From Paenibacillus sp. PastM-3 (GTDB taxonomy: Bacteria > Bacillota > Bacilli > Paenibacillales > Paenibacillaceae), in the NCBI RefSeq assembly GCF_029893965.1, contig NZ_JARXXP010000006.1, positions 1-64,000 of the forward strand: a DNA stretch of 64,000 bases, in the 5' to 3' direction. Below are positions 52,599 through 62,186 of this stretch, piece after piece; position 1 is the first letter of the stretch; the number at the start of each line of letters is the position of its first letter. A program made the translations under genes and the position numbers. The notes below the pieces were generated by a model. That model worked only from the letters and a program-made list of their open reading frames with translations. It had not been told where the DNA came from and did not search any database.

Positions 52599-52892
52599 TT
52601 AGCGCGGCAACTCAATCGTTTTGTTGTCGCGCGATTCCTTGTACAGCACGATCGTTTTGCCGATCACCTGTACAAGCTCTGAACCGGACTGCTCTGCGAG
52701 GGCAGCGCCGATCTCTTTCGGATCATCGGCATTGTTGTTCAGCACGCTGATTTTCATCAGCTCGCGCTTTTCGATGGCTTCCTCGACATGACGGATCAAA
52801 TGTTCGTTAACGCCGCCTTTGCCGACCTGAAACACAGGATCGAGATGATGCGCCAAAGAACGGAGATAACGTTTTTGTTTACCAGTTAACAT
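52599..52892 (-). CDS. yhbY: YhbY-family RNA-binding protein
   Basis: 97 residues with a single CRS1-YhbY domain (KQKRYLRSLAHHLDPVFQVG, GGVNEHLIRHVEEAI; GxxG loop GKGG). Associates with pre-50S ribosomes in other bacteria. Equivalent to yqeI of B. subtilis and in the same position between aroE and nadD. Confidence 0.95.
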   Translation of the reverse strand: MLTGKQKRYLRSLAHHLDPVFQVGKGGVNEHLIRHVEEAIEKRELMKISVLNNNADDPKEIGAALAEQSGSELVQVIGKTIVLYKESRDNKTIELPR

Positions 52893-52950
52893 AAATGAAC
52901 AAACCCCTTAATTAACAAATATTAAATATTATTACCCTGTTTAAGCATTT

Positions 52951-53805
52951 TCATGTCCCGAAGGCTTCAAGGATGGTCTGCCGCATGATATCCACCGGGG
53001 CAGCCTCGCCCGTCCAATATTCCAGGGCATATGCGCCCTGATAAATGAACATGCCCAGACCGCCGTGTACCGTGCAGCCTGCCTGCAGGCCTTCCTCAAG
53101 CAGCCGGGTCCGCAGCGGATTGTAGATCAAGTCGCTGACCACCTGGCCTTTGCGGAACAGGCCGGAAGCGACCGGCGTTTCGTCAGGATAAGGGAACATG
53201 CCGACTGAAGTGGTATTGATCACAATATCAGCATCCGGGATCATCCCGGCAATGTTCTCCATAGCCGTCCCGGTTACAATGCCTGCAGCCTGCCATGAAG
53301 CTGCGAGCTCCTGAGCCTTGTCCACAGTACGGTTCGCAATGACGACGGCAGCCGGATTCTCCTGCAGCAGAGCGCTGATGATTCCTCTGGCTGCTCCCCC
53401 TGCTCCCAGCACCAGAATGCGCATACCGGCCAAGTCCGGGACAGCTTCGGCCTTGAGCGAACGTACATAGCCGATACCATCGGTATTATAACCGGTAAGA
53501 ACTCCGTTGTCGTTGACTATCGTATTAACCGCACCGCCGGCAACTGCACTGGCATCCAGCTTGTCCAGATAGTCCATGACCGCAATTTTATGCGGTATCG
53601 TCACGTTGACTCCGCGGAAGCCAAGCGTGCGGATGGCCTGCACCGCTTCGCCGAGCTGGCCCGGGGCAATGTGAAGCGGCACGTAAGCCCCGGGTATGCC
53701 TAGAGCCTTCAGCGCTGCTGTATGCATCAGCGGTGATTTGGACTGGGCGATCGGATCGCCCATGACGCCCAGCAGCATGTCCGTATTTCTGATATTGCCG
53801 GTCAT
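52951..53805 (-). CDS. aroE: shikimate dehydrogenase
   Basis: 284 residues. NADP-dependent reduction of 3-dehydroshikimate in the aromatic amino acid pathway. Substrate motifs KSPLMHTAAL and NVTIPHK (catalytic Lys), NTDGIGY with catalytic Asp, and the nucleotide motif VLGAGGAARG. ATG 53805 is preferred, since the ATG two codons earlier touches the GGAGGGG site. Confidence 0.96.
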   Translation of the reverse strand: MTGNIRNTDMLLGVMGDPIAQSKSPLMHTAALKALGIPGAYVPLHIAPGQLGEAVQAIRTLGFRGVNVTIPHKIAVMDYLDKLDASAVAGGAVNTIVNDNGVLTGYNTDGIGYVRSLKAEAVPDLAGMRILVLGAGGAARGIISALLQENPAAVVIANRTVDKAQELAASWQAAGIVTGTAMENIAGMIPDADIVINTTSVGMFPYPDETPVASGLFRKGQVVSDLIYNPLRTRLLEEGLQAGCTVHGGLGMFIYQGAYALEYWTGEAAPVDIMRQTILEAFGT

Positions 53806-53839
53806 AGGCATGCCCCTCCTGAAAATATGATTGATGCGC

Positions 53840-54967
53840 TTAAATCAGTGAAGGGCGGGTAAGCACCTTCACACCGCGCGGAACATGCACAGCGACTACT
53901 GCGCCTTCCGTCCCGTTGACTTTAATCCAGCCGAGCCCGGAGATGAACAGGTCAGTCTGGCTGCCCCGGCCGATCCGGAATTCATGACGCTGCCACTGCG
54001 GCAGCTTGTCCATATCCGCTGCAGCCGGAGGCGTCAGCAGCTCACCGCGGTGATCCTGATACAGCGAATCTGCCCGCTCCAGCTTTGTGCGGTGAATCTT
54101 CAGCGTGGTGCTTATATAGCAGGTGAAGGATTGGCGCGGTCCCTGGATGAAGTCGAACCGTCCCAAACCGCCGAAGAACAGCGTCTGTCCCTCGTTCAGC
54201 TGGTATACCGCAGGCTTGAGCGGATTCTCGGGCATTACCGCGCCCAGGTCACGCCGCTCCACCAGCTCGCTGTAACGCCAAGGATATACAATCCCCGGTG
54301 TATCAATAATATAGTGGCCGTCATCGAGCGGAATTTTGACCATGTCCAGCGTCGTGCCGGGATACCGTGAGGTTGTCAGCTCCTGCTCCAGATCACTGTA
54401 GTCCGAGATCAGGCGGTTGATCAGCGTGGATTTGCCCACATTGGTTGCACCGACCACATAGATATCACGTTGTCCGCGGAGCTCACTTACCGTCTCCAGC
54501 AGACGTTCAAAGCCCTGGTTGCGCTTGGCGCTGACGAGGACGATCTCTGCTGTGCGCAGGCCGTGCTCCTTACAGCGCTGCTGCATCCAGTTGCGCAGCT
54601 TGTTCCAGTTCGTTACCTTAGGCAGCAGATCGCATTTGTTCACAGCGAGAATGACGGGGTTATTGCCGACAAACCGCTGAAGCCCCGAAATCAGGCTGCC
54701 TTCAAAATCAAACAGGTCCACGATGTGGATGACAAGCGCATTCTTTTCACCGACTCCGCTCAGCAGGTGCAGGAATTCATCCTGATCCACAGATACCGAA
54801 GAAGCCTCATTGTAATTCTTAATCCGGAAACAGCGCTGGCAAATAACCGGTTCCCGTTCAAAGGCAGACTCCGGAATATAACCCGGAAGCTCCTTATTCC
54901 CGGTCTGCAGCTTAATACCGCAGCCGCTGCATTTCACCGGGCGCTCCGTTTCATTGTGTTGACTCAT
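53840..54967 (-). CDS. yqeH: ribosome biogenesis GTPase YqeH
   Basis: 375 residues. Circularly permuted GTPase needed for 30S assembly. N-terminal zinc finger CSGCGIKL...CQRCFR, then NKCDLLPK (G4), VSAKRNQG (G5), GATNVGKST (G1) and IDTPG (G3) in the permuted order. Start overlaps the yqeG stop (TAATG). Confidence 0.97.
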   Translation of the reverse strand: MSQHNETERPVKCSGCGIKLQTGNKELPGYIPESAFEREPVICQRCFRIKNYNEASSVSVDQDEFLHLLSGVGEKNALVIHIVDLFDFEGSLISGLQRFVGNNPVILAVNKCDLLPKVTNWNKLRNWMQQRCKEHGLRTAEIVLVSAKRNQGFERLLETVSELRGQRDIYVVGATNVGKSTLINRLISDYSDLEQELTTSRYPGTTLDMVKIPLDDGHYIIDTPGIVYPWRYSELVERRDLGAVMPENPLKPAVYQLNEGQTLFFGGLGRFDFIQGPRQSFTCYISTTLKIHRTKLERADSLYQDHRGELLTPPAAADMDKLPQWQRHEFRIGRGSQTDLFISGLGWIKVNGTEGAVVAVHVPRGVKVLTRPSLI

Positions 54968-55491
54968 TAACGTTTATCCTCCTCATGCCACAATCCTTGC
55001 TTCCGCAGCCGTGTCAGCGCAATCTGCTCAACGCGGCGGTTAATTCTTGTTCCAAATCCTTCATCCTTGACGGAGATCGGCAGCACCAATACTGTATACA
55101 GACCCAGGCGGTTGCCGCCCAGCACATCAGTAAGCATCTGATCACCGACAACGATGGTTTGTTCCGGCTGAAGCTCCATCAGCTTCATTGCCTTCAGGAA
55201 CGGGGTATTGATCGGCTTGCGCGCCTGATGGACAAACTGGATATCCAGCGGCGTGGCAAAGCGGGACACCCGGTCCATATTGTTGTTGGATACAATGACC
55301 AGCTTGAAGCCCAGCTCCTTTACCTTTGCGAACCACAGCAGCAGCTCCGGAGTAGCCAGGGGTGCCTTGGCACCTACGAGCGTGTTATCCAGATCTGTAA
55401 TAATGCCGCGGTAGCCCTGCCGGTGCAATTCTTCAAGGTTGATATCAAAAACGGTATTCACCCGCAGTTTCGGGACTAGCCTCTCAAACAA
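54967..55491 (-). CDS. yqeG: YqeG-family HAD-type phosphatase
   Basis: 174 residues of the HAD superfamily (HAD IIIA). Nucleophile motif ITDLDNTLVG, motif II VIVSNNN and motif III ARKPINTP with VVGDQMLTD. Start TTG 55491 is chosen: AGGTGA lies about 6 bases upstream and the protein then begins FERLVPKLRV, as relatives do. First gene of the yqe operon. Confidence 0.93.
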   Translation of the reverse strand: MFERLVPKLRVNTVFDINLEELHRQGYRGIITDLDNTLVGAKAPLATPELLLWFAKVKELGFKLVIVSNNNMDRVSRFATPLDIQFVHQARKPINTPFLKAMKLMELQPEQTIVVGDQMLTDVLGGNRLGLYTVLVLPISVKDEGFGTRINRRVEQIALTRLRKQGLWHEEDKR

Positions 55492-55624
55492 TACGTTCAC
55501 CTCAATTTTATACAAGTCAAAACGGCTGCGCCATCCTGAACTGGACGGTACCTGTTCCGTGTGAAAGATAAGGATACAGCAGTGGTGAAGCATGCCCTCT
55601 CTTATCTTTCAAAAAAAATTATCA

Positions 55625-57856
55625 CTATCTGCGTCCTTTAAGCATCCGCTGCAGCTGCAAAGCTTCAGTATACACGCTGCGCCAGTCTTTGTCTTCAATA
55701 ATATCAGGGCTGTACTTGGCCTGCTCGAACAGCCTGAGCAATGAAGTAAAACTGTCCGCTGCCTGCGGGGTTTCCCGGCTCCAGCGGCCGACAGCCTCAC
55801 GCAGCGTTTCATGCTCTTCCTTCAGCATGCCCTTTCTGCGGACATACCTTACCCATCGCTCTGTTTCGGCAACCACTTTCTGCACCGGCGTCAGCGGACG
55901 GCCATTGCGCAGCCGCTCCAGCAGGAAACGCAGGCTTAACCGGTGCTGCCACAGCTGATAGCCTGCCCAGAGCAGCAATATGGCAGCAGCAGCAGCCACA
56001 ATCCATGCTCCGATATGCAGATTGCTTCCGGAATCCGTCTGCGCCGGTGTCTGTACCGGCTCCACAGCTTCCTCCTCTTCCTGCTCCGGATCGTCAGGAG
56101 TCTGTTCCTCGCTCTGGGTCAGCAGCGGAACAGTGAAGCCCGGGGTTGCTTCAACAGGAACCCAGCCGTAATCACCGAAATATACCTCTGCCCAGGAATG
56201 GGCATCGGCATTTGTAATCGTATAATTGTTGTTGGCCGCCCCCTGCATCATCAGATTGTCGGGCAGCTGCCCCTGCTCGCCGGGAGCATAACCTTTGACC
56301 CAGCGGGCAGGAATATCAAGTGACCGGGCCATCGTTACAAGCGCCGTAGAGTAATAGTCACAGTAGCCTTCCATAATTTCAAACAGGAAGCTTTCCACCA
56401 TGTCCCTGCTCTTTTTGCGCGAAAGATCCGGCTGGTTGGTGTAGGGAAAGCTTACCTGTAAATATTGCTGCAGGAGCGCTACTTTCTCGTAAGGCGTCTG
56501 TGCGCCCGCTGTAATTTCCTCGGCAAGGTCAATGACCCGCTGCGGAAAATTGTCCGGGAGCTGAAGGTAACGCTCATTGTCCTGTCCCTCATACAGCTGA
56601 TTGTATGTCTGCCGGCTCAGCTCCTGGACCGGAACAACCGGTACCTCAGAGGTCAGCACATAAGTCTGCGGGTAGGTCAGGACATCATCGGAGCCCCAGA
56701 TCATCTCATTGTCCTGGCTCCGCCAGAACAATCCGTTGCTGGCCTCCTCACCGTCTATCGTATCCACACTGGAAATGGAATAAGCGCCGAAGAGTACCGG
56801 ATAATCATTGTTGCCCAGCAGTCTGACCGTCTGCTGCAGCGGCTCAGTCTGTGTCTTCGGGGAAGCCTCCCGTTCCAGCTCTTCGCCTACCCGGGCGCGC
56901 ATCAGCGGGCCCCTGTTCCACCGGTCATCATCACTCCAGCCTCTGCCGGAATAGACAGCCCGTGATTCCCCGCGCATATAGGTGCGCCGGCTGGAGGTGA
57001 CGGTCATTACGGGCGAGTAATCGAAGCTGAAACCGCCGCCCAGATTATCGTCGTTCAGGCTGTAGCCGGAGGAGGAGCTGCCGCTCCCGGTTCCGCCGCT
57101 GCTGGTGCCGGTCTCCGAAGTTCCGGAGGTTCCCGGACCGGACGGGCTTCCGCCCCCGTTCCAGTCCTGCCAGGCCGTATAAGGATCGGTCAGTGTCGGC
57201 CGTACTTCAGGCATATTTACTCCTGTCACAATAACCAGCGAGAAAATAATCGCCACATTGATCAGAACCTTGAACGGATACCGCAGCAGATAGGTCCAGC
57301 CGCGCGGATAATGCAGCTGGAAGCTGCGCAGATGCTGTGTAACAAGCCAGCCCATGCCTGCTGCTACCGTCCAGGCCACCTCCTGCCACAGGACTGACGA
57401 GGTAAAGGAATCAAGCGCCGCAAAAGCAACGATGTTAGCGGTAAGAAACATGAGAATCCTTGACTTGGACGTAACCCACCAGGAGGACAGCAGCAGCAGC
57501 AAGCCAGCCGCCAAAGCGAACCAAATGTACGGAACCATGTCTGCTCCGGTATCCACAAGCCGGTCACGCAGCGTTACCGCCCAGGGATCGGGAACATGGA
57601 TCCCCTTGTTCAGGATCAGCCTATACGTAATGTATAGAATAACCGCTGCCTCAAGCAGCAGTCTGAGTCCCCATTTGACAGGCAGGAGAATTTCAATGAC
57701 CGCCACTGCCGCAAGCGACAGCAGCACAACCTCGGTAGTAGCCTGCAGCCAGAACGGTTCCGTGAAGGATACCCACTGCAGACCGATCAGCATCAGCCAG
57801 AGCAGGCTGAAGGAATGATGCCAGGAAGACTTGATTCCGTTCCACCAACGGCTCAT
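55625..57856 (-). CDS. transglutaminase-like membrane protein (TgpA/YebA type)
   Basis: 743 residues. Six or more membrane helices in the first 210 residues, an extracellular Gly/Ser-rich linker (about 230-260), then a transglutaminase core with catalytic Cys in MEGYCDYYSTALVTMARS, His in NADAHSWAEVYFG and Asp/Glu in VPVEATPGF. One more helix (about 620-640) and a cytosolic tail. Forms an operon with DUF58 and MoxR ATPase genes; its ATG overlaps the DUF58 stop (ATGA). The module is widespread; it probably acts on cell-surface proteins. Substrate unknown. Confidence 0.93.
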   Translation of the reverse strand: MSRWWNGIKSSWHHSFSLLWLMLIGLQWVSFTEPFWLQATTEVVLLSLAAVAVIEILLPVKWGLRLLLEAAVILYITYRLILNKGIHVPDPWAVTLRDRLVDTGADMVPYIWFALAAGLLLLLSSWWVTSKSRILMFLTANIVAFAALDSFTSSVLWQEVAWTVAAGMGWLVTQHLRSFQLHYPRGWTYLLRYPFKVLINVAIIFSLVIVTGVNMPEVRPTLTDPYTAWQDWNGGGSPSGPGTSGTSETGTSSGGTGSGSSSSGYSLNDDNLGGGFSFDYSPVMTVTSSRRTYMRGESRAVYSGRGWSDDDRWNRGPLMRARVGEELEREASPKTQTEPLQQTVRLLGNNDYPVLFGAYSISSVDTIDGEEASNGLFWRSQDNEMIWGSDDVLTYPQTYVLTSEVPVVPVQELSRQTYNQLYEGQDNERYLQLPDNFPQRVIDLAEEITAGAQTPYEKVALLQQYLQVSFPYTNQPDLSRKKSRDMVESFLFEIMEGYCDYYSTALVTMARSLDIPARWVKGYAPGEQGQLPDNLMMQGAANNNYTITNADAHSWAEVYFGDYGWVPVEATPGFTVPLLTQSEEQTPDDPEQEEEEAVEPVQTPAQTDSGSNLHIGAWIVAAAAAILLLWAGYQLWQHRLSLRFLLERLRNGRPLTPVQKVVAETERWVRYVRRKGMLKEEHETLREAVGRWSRETPQAADSFTSLLRLFEQAKYSPDIIEDKDWRSVYTEALQLQRMLKGRR

Positions 57857-59103
57857 ACTGCAGTATCACCTCCGAGTACAGCAGGAAGATCCTGCAGGGA
57901 ATTAACACTGTAGCCCGTTATTCCGCGTGACCTCAGCACATCGTTCCATTCCCTGCCGCTATGGTTTGCAGCCGGATTACGAACCTGGATATGGGCCGGG
58001 GTCATACCCCGGCTCTCCGCCCAGCGTATGATATCCAGTACCGGCTGGCCGCTTTGCGGACTGATCAGGACAAAATAGGCGCCTCTGGGAAACATCCGGT
58101 GGCTCTGCTCCAGCTTGGGCAGCAGCGGTCCGCGGCCTTCTGCGTTGATATCGATCAGGTATTGAAGCATTTTCTGGCGTTCTGCACCGCTCTCTGCCGG
58201 AACAAAGACCTTGGTCGTCCGGTCCAGACAGCAGAGGCCGATGCCGATCCGGTCACGGATCCCGTAACCGAGCAGCGAAGCCGTTACGGAAACGGCCAGC
58301 TCAAACTGGCTGGAGCTGCCGTAAGCCGCTGTACTGCCGTCAAGAACAAGGATGGTCTTGGGGACGGATTCATGCTCGAATTCCTTGGACTTCCATACGC
58401 CGGTCTTGGCGGTTGCATTCCAGTGGATCCGGGTTAGCCGGTCACCGTAAACATAGTCGCGCACCCCGTTAATCTGCGTTGTCTCGCGCCGTGAATGCAG
58501 CAGGGAGGTCTGCAGCCCGGCCAGGCGGGATCTGCGCTCATACAGCTGCCAGCGGGGCACGAAGACTGCCCGGGGGAGGACGCGGAACTGCCCTTCGGCC
58601 CGGAAGCTCCCCTTATGCTCCACCAGCCCGAAAATGTCCTCGGCCAGAATGTCGGTTTGCTCAAAGGTGTAGCTGCCGCGCTCCAGCGGCGGCGTCTGAA
58701 ACTGCAGCTCCCCATGCCCCCTCAGGCTGGGGATCATGCTCTCTTCGAACACCCATGACTCTCCGTTATGCCGCTTCAGAATTTCTCTGACAACCACATA
58801 CGGCAGCGGTAAAAATCCCGGAATGTCCACCTGCAGCTTCACCCGCAGATAGCCGCCCGCATAGAGCAGCTCAGGCTTATCCTGCTCCGAATACAGGCTG
58901 CGCGAGCCCTTGGCCCGCCGGACTCCGCCAACCGCGCTGACTACTAAATAAAGAATAAGGACCGAGACCATAATAAACAGCATAAAGGATGTTTTTCCGC
59001 CCTGAAACAGCACATAGAGGAGCGTAACCGCCCATATCGCGAGTATGCCGGCGAATTTCCGCGGCTGGATTCCTGCAGCCACACCAGTCAGATAGCTCTT
59101 CAT
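57853..59103 (-). CDS. DUF58-domain protein (YeaD-like)
   Basis: 416 residues. Two membrane helices near the N-terminus (about 18-60), then a beta-rich segment, then the DUF58 region with GVRDYVYGDRLTRIHWNATA and KEFEHE, followed by a von Willebrand A-like part with TILVLDGST. Middle gene of MoxR - DUF58 - transglutaminase. Members are thought to work with the MoxR ATPase as metal-dependent adaptors. Confidence 0.92.
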   Translation of the reverse strand: MKSYLTGVAAGIQPRKFAGILAIWAVTLLYVLFQGGKTSFMLFIMVSVLILYLVVSAVGGVRRAKGSRSLYSEQDKPELLYAGGYLRVKLQVDIPGFLPLPYVVVREILKRHNGESWVFEESMIPSLRGHGELQFQTPPLERGSYTFEQTDILAEDIFGLVEHKGSFRAEGQFRVLPRAVFVPRWQLYERRSRLAGLQTSLLHSRRETTQINGVRDYVYGDRLTRIHWNATAKTGVWKSKEFEHESVPKTILVLDGSTAAYGSSSQFELAVSVTASLLGYGIRDRIGIGLCCLDRTTKVFVPAESGAERQKMLQYLIDINAEGRGPLLPKLEQSHRMFPRGAYFVLISPQSGQPVLDIIRWAESRGMTPAHIQVRNPAANHSGREWNDVLRSRGITGYSVNSLQDLPAVLGGDTAV

Positions 59104-59105
59104 CG

Positions 59106-60062
59106 TTATTGCCTCATCGTAACGGGCACACGGATGCCCTGCAGCAGCTTCTGCAGCAGAGATTCCACGTTAACATTGTCCAGCCGCGATTCCGGACGCA
59201 GAATGATACGGTGCCCCAGGGCATAAGGCGTGAGGATCTTAACGTCATCCGGCAGCACGTAATCGCGCTCCTGGAGGAAAGCATACGCCTTGCAGGCCAT
59301 CATGAAGGACAGCGAGGCACGGGGGCTTGCGCCCAGCAGCACCAGCGGATGCTCCCGGGTCTGGCGGACAATATCCAGCAGATATCCAAGAACCGGTTCA
59401 CTCAAATAGACCTCGCGGATCTCCTCCTGGATCGCCGCAATCTGCTCCATGCCCGTCACCGGTGTCAGCTTGTCCACAGGCTGGCCTGCCTGATGGCTGA
59501 GCAGCAGATTTTTCTCGGTCTCGCTGTCCGGATAACCAAGGCTGATACGAAGCATAAAACGGTCAAGCTGGGCTTCAGGCAGCGTATAGGTGCCCTCAAA
59601 ATCAATCGGGTTCTGCGTCGCACAGAGCATGAACGGGTGCGGCAGCGGATAGGTTTCGCCGTCCACGGTAACATTCCGTTCCTCCATAACCTCAAGCAGC
59701 GCTGACTGTGTCTTCGTGGTTGCCCGGTTAATTTCATCGGCCAGCAGAATATTGGTCATAACCGGCCCGGGCCGGAAATAGAACATTTCATCGCGCGGAT
59801 GGTAGACGGATACTCCGGTAATATCACTCGGCAGAATATCCGGATTGCACTGGATCCGCCGGTAATCACCCGACATGGACCGTGACAACGCCCGTATGAG
59901 CTGGGTTTTGCCGGTTCCGGGAACATCCTCAATCAGGACATGTCCACCGGCCAGAAGTGCTGTGAGCAGCAGTTCTATTTCAAATGATTTTCCAAGTATG
60001 CAGGATTCCAGATTAGAGCGAACAGCCTTCATAATTTGCGTAGATTCTTGACGTACGGGCAT
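59106..60062 (-). CDS. MoxR-family AAA+ ATPase
   Basis: 318 residues. Walker A EDVPGTGKT (about 41-49), Walker B ILLADEINRA, sensor 1 FMLCATQNP, and the lid domain at the C-terminus with VLLGASPRASLSFM. A chaperone-like ATPase that acts on the proteins encoded next to it. GGAGG lies 11 bases before the ATG. Its stop is 2 bases from the DUF58 start. Confidence 0.94.
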   Translation of the reverse strand: MPVRQESTQIMKAVRSNLESCILGKSFEIELLLTALLAGGHVLIEDVPGTGKTQLIRALSRSMSGDYRRIQCNPDILPSDITGVSVYHPRDEMFYFRPGPVMTNILLADEINRATTKTQSALLEVMEERNVTVDGETYPLPHPFMLCATQNPIDFEGTYTLPEAQLDRFMLRISLGYPDSETEKNLLLSHQAGQPVDKLTPVTGMEQIAAIQEEIREVYLSEPVLGYLLDIVRQTREHPLVLLGASPRASLSFMMACKAYAFLQERDYVLPDDVKILTPYALGHRIILRPESRLDNVNVESLLQKLLQGIRVPVTMRQ

Positions 60063-60263
60063 ATATGATTAGACCTCCTATGTCAGAATAAGCAGTAATA
60101 TTTATATTTTACATGATTATAGGACCCAAAGTACATTATTGAAGACTTTGAAGTTGGCAGAGCCGGAACATATAGCCTGTTTTACAAATGAAAGAAGCGA
60201 ATCCGTTAATTTCTTGTAATAAATCACAAAAATTCGAGAGAATTCTGCATGCCGCAAACTATA

Positions 60264-60312
60264 GCAAACAGGGCAGCCGCTCCCCCCGAAGGTTGAACAG
60301 CTGCCCTGCGCT
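60264..60312 (-). terminator. terminator-like hairpin of chemotaxis gene
   Basis: Minus strand GCAGGGCAGC, loop of 22, GCTGCCCTGTTTGC. A 9-pair stem with a short T-run, about 20 bases behind the stop. Confidence 0.6.
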
Positions 60313-60331
60313 GCTTGATCCTTGTATCCTG

Positions 60332-61683
60332 CTAAGCCTGTTTATGATCGCCGACAAGTTCGTTCAGGCTGACAATCAGGCTCTCCAGCTGCTTAAAGCT
60401 GCCAACCATGTTGTCTGTCATCGTGCGCTGCTCCTCTACCCCGGCCAGAATCTCCTTTGTCGCGGCGCTGGACTGCTCGGTTACGCTGGAGAACTCGGTT
60501 ATTTCATTTACTATCTTTTCAGAGAACTGCTCTGTTCAAATTGGGCAATCAAGGCGTCCATCTGCTGCTGCAGGCCGGCGATCACGCCGCTGATGGAATC
60601 CGCTGTTTTACCGGAGTCCTCAGCCAGCTTCCGCACCTCTCCGGCAACCACGGCAAAGCCCCGTCCGTGTTCGCCCGCGCGGGCTGCTTCGATGGAAGCA
60701 TTAAGGGCAAGCAGATTCGTCTGCCTGGAGATCTGGGTTATTCCTCCAAGCATTTCATGGATTTCCTGGCTGCGCCGGCTGAATTCCAGCATCTGATCCG
60801 AGGTCTGCTCCATCATCTCTCTGAGCTCGGAGAACTGTCCTGCCAGCTGCGAGACGTTACCGCTGCCCTGCTCGCTGACCGCAGCCGTTTCCGCAGACAG
60901 CTTTTTCATTTCATGCGAGTACCCGGCCACATCACGGATATGCTGGTCAGAGACCGAAATCGCCTCCGTAATTTCACCGATGCTGCCGGCCTGATATTCA
61001 ATTCCTTTGGAGACCTCCTGGAGACCGATGGCCACTTCACTCGTTATAGCTCCGGCCATCTCTACCTCTACCTTAAATCTGCCCGTAAACTCATAAAGGC
61101 CGTCCACTGCCGTCTTCACCCGTTCTAGCAGGAAATTCACCTGTTCGCCGGAGGCTTCAACCTGCTCACGCTGCTGTTCGCTCTGGCGCTGAAGCTTCTC
61201 ATTCAGGTATGAAACGACAAACAGCACGATGCTGACTATGAGGTACAGGCCTATGCCGGAAAAATAGAAGAGCAGCTTGCTCTCCGAACCGGCGGCTTCC
61301 GATCCTCCGAGCTGCTGAAACAGAATTTGAACAGCGCTTATTCCGGCAGCAATCGCGTAGTATTTATAGTGCGGATAGAGCAGAAGCAGCGAGCAGAGCA
61401 GCATTACAACCAGACTGTCTAAGGAGCCGAGGGTTAAATAAAAGGCCATTGCAGTAAGGACAGCTGTAAGGATCCAAGGGATGACCAGCACCCCTTTCCG
61501 CCGGCTGTTAAACAGAGTCAATCCGACTGCGAGCGGAACAGCTACTGCGCTAGTACCCCAAAGCTTCGGGGTCTGAAAGGCCAGAATAACTCCAATTACG
61601 GTTACAACCCCAAAAATAGCGATAATAATTTTGTTTCTCTTCCAAAACAATTCGACCTTCCACTGATTCTGCAACTTGTGCAC
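60332..61683 (-). pseudogene. methyl-accepting chemotaxis protein, frameshifted near its C-terminus
   Basis: Six hydrophobic segments in the first 180 residues form the sensor part without a typical extracellular domain. The signalling domain has the hairpin tip [20 protein letters not shown] and [18 protein letters not shown]. At about 60525, after ALIAQFEQ, the frame breaks; the next frame continues without gap as [20 protein letters not shown] and ends LNELVGDHKQA. One base lost or gained in CAGAGCAGTTCTCTG explains it. The break removes only the last 60 residues of the coiled coil. GTG 61683 is a tentative start. Confidence 0.8.
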
Positions 61684-61777
61684 GTCCCCTGTCTTTATGT
61701 ATATACCTAACCTCTAAGGTTTATTATCGTCAATAATCGACTTTTTTTTTTGCTATTCCATCCCGGTTAAAATGAAA

Positions 61778-61808
61778 ATAAAGACCGCTCTGCAGCGGCC
61801 TTTGTTCA
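61778..61808 (-). terminator. intrinsic terminator of spoVA genes
   Basis: Minus strand GGCCGCT, GCAG, AGCGGTC, then TTTATTTTC, about 30 bases behind the spoVAE stop. Confidence 0.75.
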
Positions 61809-61835
61809 TAGTCTGTTCACTTTAACGAAAAAGAG

Positions 61836-62186
61836 TTAGCCTTTAGGCCTTACAACAAGTGCAGCCAGGAACGAGAACACAATGGCTGATGAAATCCCGG
61901 CACTGGTTACATCAAATATACCGGTCACTACGCCTACCCATCCGTCACGCTCCAGCTCGGTTAATGCACCGTGCACCAGGGAATTACCAAAGCTCGTTAT
62001 CGGCACGCTGGCCCCGGCTCCCGCAAACTTCACCAGCGGATCATATAGTCCAAAAGCATCCGCCGCCGCTCCCAGCACGACGAGTGTACTCATCGTATGG
62101 GCCGGCGTCAGTGCAAGCACGTCGAACATCAGCTGGCCGATTATACATATGGCTCCGCCAACAAGAAAAGCCCAGAGGTAGATCAT
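61836..62186 (-). CDS. spoVAE: stage V sporulation protein AE
   Basis: 116 residues, four helices. LWAFLVGGAICIIGQLMFD, FAGAGASVPITSFGNSLVHG (the sequence shared with SpoVAC) and TSAGISSAIVFSFLAALVV identify it. Part of the inner spore membrane channel that carries dipicolinic acid with calcium into and out of spores. Its ATG overlaps the spoVAD stop (ATGA). Confidence 0.96.
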   Translation of the reverse strand: MIYLWAFLVGGAICIIGQLMFDVLALTPAHTMSTLVVLGAAADAFGLYDPLVKFAGAGASVPITSFGNSLVHGALTELERDGWVGVVTGIFDVTSAGISSAIVFSFLAALVVRPKG

